In this document: positions 27,939-30,117 of the stretch, piece after piece
Position numbering within the stretch: the first letter of the stretch is position 1
Layout: the number at the start of each line of letters is the position of its first letter
Origin: Prorocentrum cordatum
Taxonomy: Eukaryota > Sar > Dinophyceae > Prorocentrales > Prorocentraceae
NCBI GenBank assembly: GCA_963575745.1
Contig: CAUYUJ010020172.1
Span: 132,501 to 162,617, forward strand
Direction of reading: 5' to 3'
Length of the DNA: 30,117 bases
Notes under the pieces: generated by a model
Told to the model about the DNA's origin: nothing
Seen by the model: only the letters and a program-made list of their open reading frames with translations
Database searches by the model: none
Position numbers and translations under genes: made by a program

Positions 27939-30117
27939 TTAGCACCGGATGATGTCGTCGTCCGGCAGCACATCAAACAAACGCGGGTCGTAGTACTTGT
28001 GCATGGGCTCATTCGCAGTGCCGCCCAGGCGCCAGGGCCCGCACGTGCCAGCGAACGCGCACAGCGCCCGCAGCAGGTGCCCACAGTAGCGCCAGCGCAC
28101 GTGCAGGCCCTCGACCACCTCCTTCCCGAAACCAACGTTCCGCCGCAGCATCAGACTGAAGGGCACCTTCCTCGGGTGCCAGGGCAGCATCACCCGCGGC
28201 TCCACGTTCTCCTGCAGCTCCCTCCCCCTGCCGCCATGGTCGCAGTCGATGATCACTTCCCCACTGAGCAGCACCTCCGCGACCCGACCGGGAAACACCA
28301 GGCGCCCGTACACGTCCACGCCGAAGCGCTGCCGCTCCTCGTCCGTGCCCCCCGCGGCAATGCGCTCCGGGCGGTGCGGGTCGTCGGGGCGCTCGCCGGG
28401 TCCGCGCACCGAGTTCACGCGATCCCCGACGCGGTACCCCTTCATTAGCTCGTGACGCCGCGCGAACCCGGCCACATCCTGCGGGAACGAGATGATGTTC
28501 TTGCGGAACTTGCGCAGCCCTGTCCGAGACACGGTGGCCAGATGCACCTGCATGTGGTCCAGAGCAATGAGCAGGCTCTCCGTGAGCGTGGCCTGGTCGA
28601 ACAGGTCGCGCAGGTCATCGGAGGGAAACCGAAAGCACGGGTCCATGTGATTCTCCGCGGTGCGGAGACCCACCACCTGATACAGGTCGTCTTCCGTGGG
28701 CGCGGCCGCCGCCTGCTTGTCCAGATCCCGCCTACACCGCATGCACACGCCCGCGCACTCCAGGGCGAAGCCATCCGGCGGGTCGCTCGGCGGCACCTCG
28801 TCCCACTCGGCCACCTCCGTGCTGCACGCAGCCAGCCCGCCCCCGCCGCGACGCAGCAGCAGCATCTCATCCGCCAGCTGGTCCGGCGGCTCGAAGGCAG
28901 GGTGGAACGCCGGGAACCGCTCCTGGCACTCGTGGCACGTGAACTTCACCATGCGCGTCAGGATCGCCTGCGCCGCCTGCACGGCCCGCACGGACGCTTC
29001 GCGCAGCTGCACGTCATACTTCGCCACGCGCAGCGGCACCGTCTTCAGCGCCAGCAGCATGCACTTCTGGTGAACGTCCCCTGCAGCAACACGCGCTCGT
29101 TGGTTTACACGCCCGCCGCAGCGCTCGCGCAAACGCGCCTCCACACGAATCTCCCAATGCTCCGATTCTGGCGCTGATCCAAACACAAACGACTCCGCGA
29201 CGCCCGGGCCGGCACCTTCCGACGACCTCCCAGGCGCCCATCTGGTCCGAATAACGGCCCGCAAATCATTCCCGTACCGACCGAGCTTCTTCGCTCGGCG
29301 CCCCCGGCCACGACCCGCGCGACCCGCCCCCCGAGCTCCCTGACCGGCCTGCTGCAGCGCGTCGAGCCCCTCCTTCGCAGTGCGCTCGCCCGCGCCGCCC
29401 TCGGGCAGCAGCCCCGCCACGCCGGGGTCCTCCTGCAGCTGGCCCACCCAGACGCGCCCGGGATTCTCCCCCTCCTCTGCTCTGCGCTCCCGCGGGCCCT
29501 GGCCCCGCCACCACGCCCCCGCCATGTGCGCGGGCTCTGTCCACCCGGCAGGCCGCTCCACAGGCAACACGACCACGTCGTCATCCCGAACCACGTTCGC
29601 TGCGAACCCGGCCGCGACACGCGACTCGCGCTGCCACAGAGCCTGGAAATCGTCCGCATCGCCCCCGCCTGGCTCATCGCAGCACCGCACCGCCCGCCAC
29701 TGCGTCCCGCCGCTCTCGGACACGACCGGCGTCTGCAACATACTACACTCGAAACGCACTCGGGGCCACTCCGAGCGACGACGAAAATCCTCCTCCACGG
29801 CTATCGCCTCCCAAGACGAACGCTCCGCGCTCGGATCACGACCGCGCGCGCGATCCTCCATCTCCAGCAGCACGCGCCCGAACCGCCCTGGCCGCCCCGG
29901 CTCCATCAGCGCACCCCACAACTTGTCGCCGTCCGACCCCTGGATCCGAAAACTACCCCGGTCGCACTGACGGCACAACACAAGGTACTCGCTGACGGCA
30001 CCGACCAATGCCACCATCCGCTTGTCCTTGAGGTGGGACAAGGACGCAACTGCCCACGCCCGCGCATCCCCACCTCGGGTTCGCGACAATCCCGCGCGGC
30101 GCGGCGCGCTCCCGCGC
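27939..30117 (-). CDS. Helitron polyprotein N-terminal region (zinc finger and DUF6570-like), open at the window edge
   Basis: At least 716 codons, still open where the window ends, so the N-terminus is outside. Two Cys clusters, FTCHECQERFP (C385, C388) and CAGVCMRCRRDL (C445, C449, C452), form a probable zinc-binding unit. They are followed by FPSDDLRDLFDQATLTESLLIALDHMQVHL and KFRKNIISFPQDV, the LT-x-x-E-x-L-I-A ... N-I-I-S-F-P-x-D pattern of the DUF6570-like region found just before Rep in Helitron proteins. An Ala/Gly/Arg-rich linker lies at ~240-270. The frame closes with TAA at 27939 after HKYYDPRLFDVLPDDDIIRC, but protein sequence continues in frame past the stop. The numbering above counts from the TTG at 30089; the true start lies further upstream. 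Confidence 0.78.
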   Translation of the reverse strand, partial: RGSAPRRAGLSRTRGGDARAWAVASLSHLKDKRMVALVGAVSEYLVLCRQCDRGSFRIQGSDGDKLWGALMEPGRPGRFGRVLLEMEDRARGRDPSAERSSWEAIAVEEDFRRRSEWPRVRFECSMLQTPVVSESGGTQWRAVRCCDEPGGGDADDFQALWQRESRVAAGFAANVVRDDDVVVLPVERPAGWTEPAHMAGAWWRGQGPRERRAEEGENPGRVWVGQLQEDPGVAGLLPEGGAGERTAKEGLDALQQAGQGARGAGRAGRGRGRRAKKLGRYGNDLRAVIRTRWAPGRSSEGAGPGVAESFVFGSAPESEHWEIRVEARLRERCGGRVNQRARVAAGDVHQKCMLLALKTVPLRVAKYDVQLREASVRAVQAAQAILTRMVKFTCHECQERFPAFHPAFEPPDQLADEMLLLRRGGGGLAACSTEVAEWDEVPPSDPPDGFALECAGVCMRCRRDLDKQAAAAPTEDDLYQVVGLRTAENHMDPCFRFPSDDLRDLFDQATLTESLLIALDHMQVHLATVSRTGLRKFRKNIISFPQDVAGFARRHELMKGYRVGDRVNSVRGPGERPDDPHRPERIAAGGTDEERQRFGVDVYGRLVFPGRVAEVLLSGEVIIDCDHGGRGRELQENVEPRVMLPWHPRKVPFSLMLRRNVGFGKEVVEGLHVRWRYCGHLLRALCAFAGTCGPWRLGGTANEPMHKYYDPRLFDVLPDDDIIRC

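Larger units (their letters stand above)
16860..30117 (-). mobile_element. Giant Helitron-like element (Rep/helicase plus EEP and USP domains), degraded, right end outside window
   Basis: Thirteen kilobases of uniformly GC-rich DNA read in one direction, carrying in order a zinc-finger/DUF6570-like region, HUH Rep, YVTKY, Pif1 helicase, an unrecognised region, an EEP endonuclease and a USP protease. Segments follow each other with gaps of less than ~200 bp and several continue in frame across a single stop, so they look like pieces of one very long polyprotein or two. Lesions I can place: TAA 27939, TAG 27489, frame changes near 27340, 25550, 21060, 20320 and 19330, TAG 20427 and TAG 19615. 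The 5' end lies beyond 30117. The 3' end is not defined. Confidence 0.8.

Noticed and set aside
19615-27941. Reassignment of TAA/TAG to sense codons
   Set aside because: Four TAR stops are too few to exclude chance, and the element also has frame changes, which recoding would not explain. The nearby retroelement ORF ends sensibly in TAG.
1-30117. tRNA, rRNA or other structured RNA genes
   Set aside because: I saw no cloverleaf with conserved A and B boxes and no rRNA core sequence, though by eye a divergent small RNA could be missed.

Overview
The window looks like a repeat-dominated stretch of a dinoflagellate-type nuclear genome. All recognisable coding sequence lies on the minus strand and belongs to transposable elements; I see no ordinary cellular gene, tRNA, rRNA or CRISPR array. 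The dinoflagellate assignment is an inference (about 0.7). It rests on the non-LTR retroelement, whose motif set (WADN in the reverse transcriptase; GDS / REWN..AD followed by FDGG in the RNase H part) matches my memory of predicted proteins from Symbiodinium-like genomes, and on the one-sided coding orientation and the very large octamer satellites.

Layout. (1) 1-8608 and 13546-16391 are a satellite built from degenerate CACACAGA octamers, organised as a higher-order repeat that is punctuated by a ~155-bp GC-rich island whose core is bounded by ~18-bp inverted repeats. (2) 8663-13497 is a 4.8-kb non-LTR retroelement on the minus strand, inserted inside one of those islands. It has a 5' ORF remnant, a TGA, then a 1303-codon ORF carrying an EEP endonuclease, a reverse transcriptase and an RNase H whose catalytic residues occur in circularly permuted order; its 3' UTR holds repeated hairpins. 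(3) 16392-16859 is a transition zone with two more island copies, one of them with a perfect 13-bp inverted repeat. (4) About 16860-30117, running off the right edge, is a GC-rich giant Helitron-like element read on the minus strand: zinc-finger/DUF6570-like N-terminal part, HUH Rep (HYH), the two-tyrosine YVTKY motif, Pif1-type helicase, an unrecognised region, an EEP endonuclease, and a USP-type ubiquitin protease.

How the pieces work together. In a live Helitron, Rep nicks and joins DNA ends and the Pif1 helicase unwinds the strand for rolling-circle movement. EEP domains are known accessories of Helentron-type elements, where the protease, if present, is usually OTU. A USP-fold protease in that position is the most novel feature I can see. 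This copy is interrupted by in-frame stops (27939, 27489, 20427, 19615) and several frame changes, so it is either a recently decayed copy, a sequence with residual indel errors, or a gene using unusual splicing or recoding. The domain motifs themselves are well preserved, which suggests recent activity of the family.
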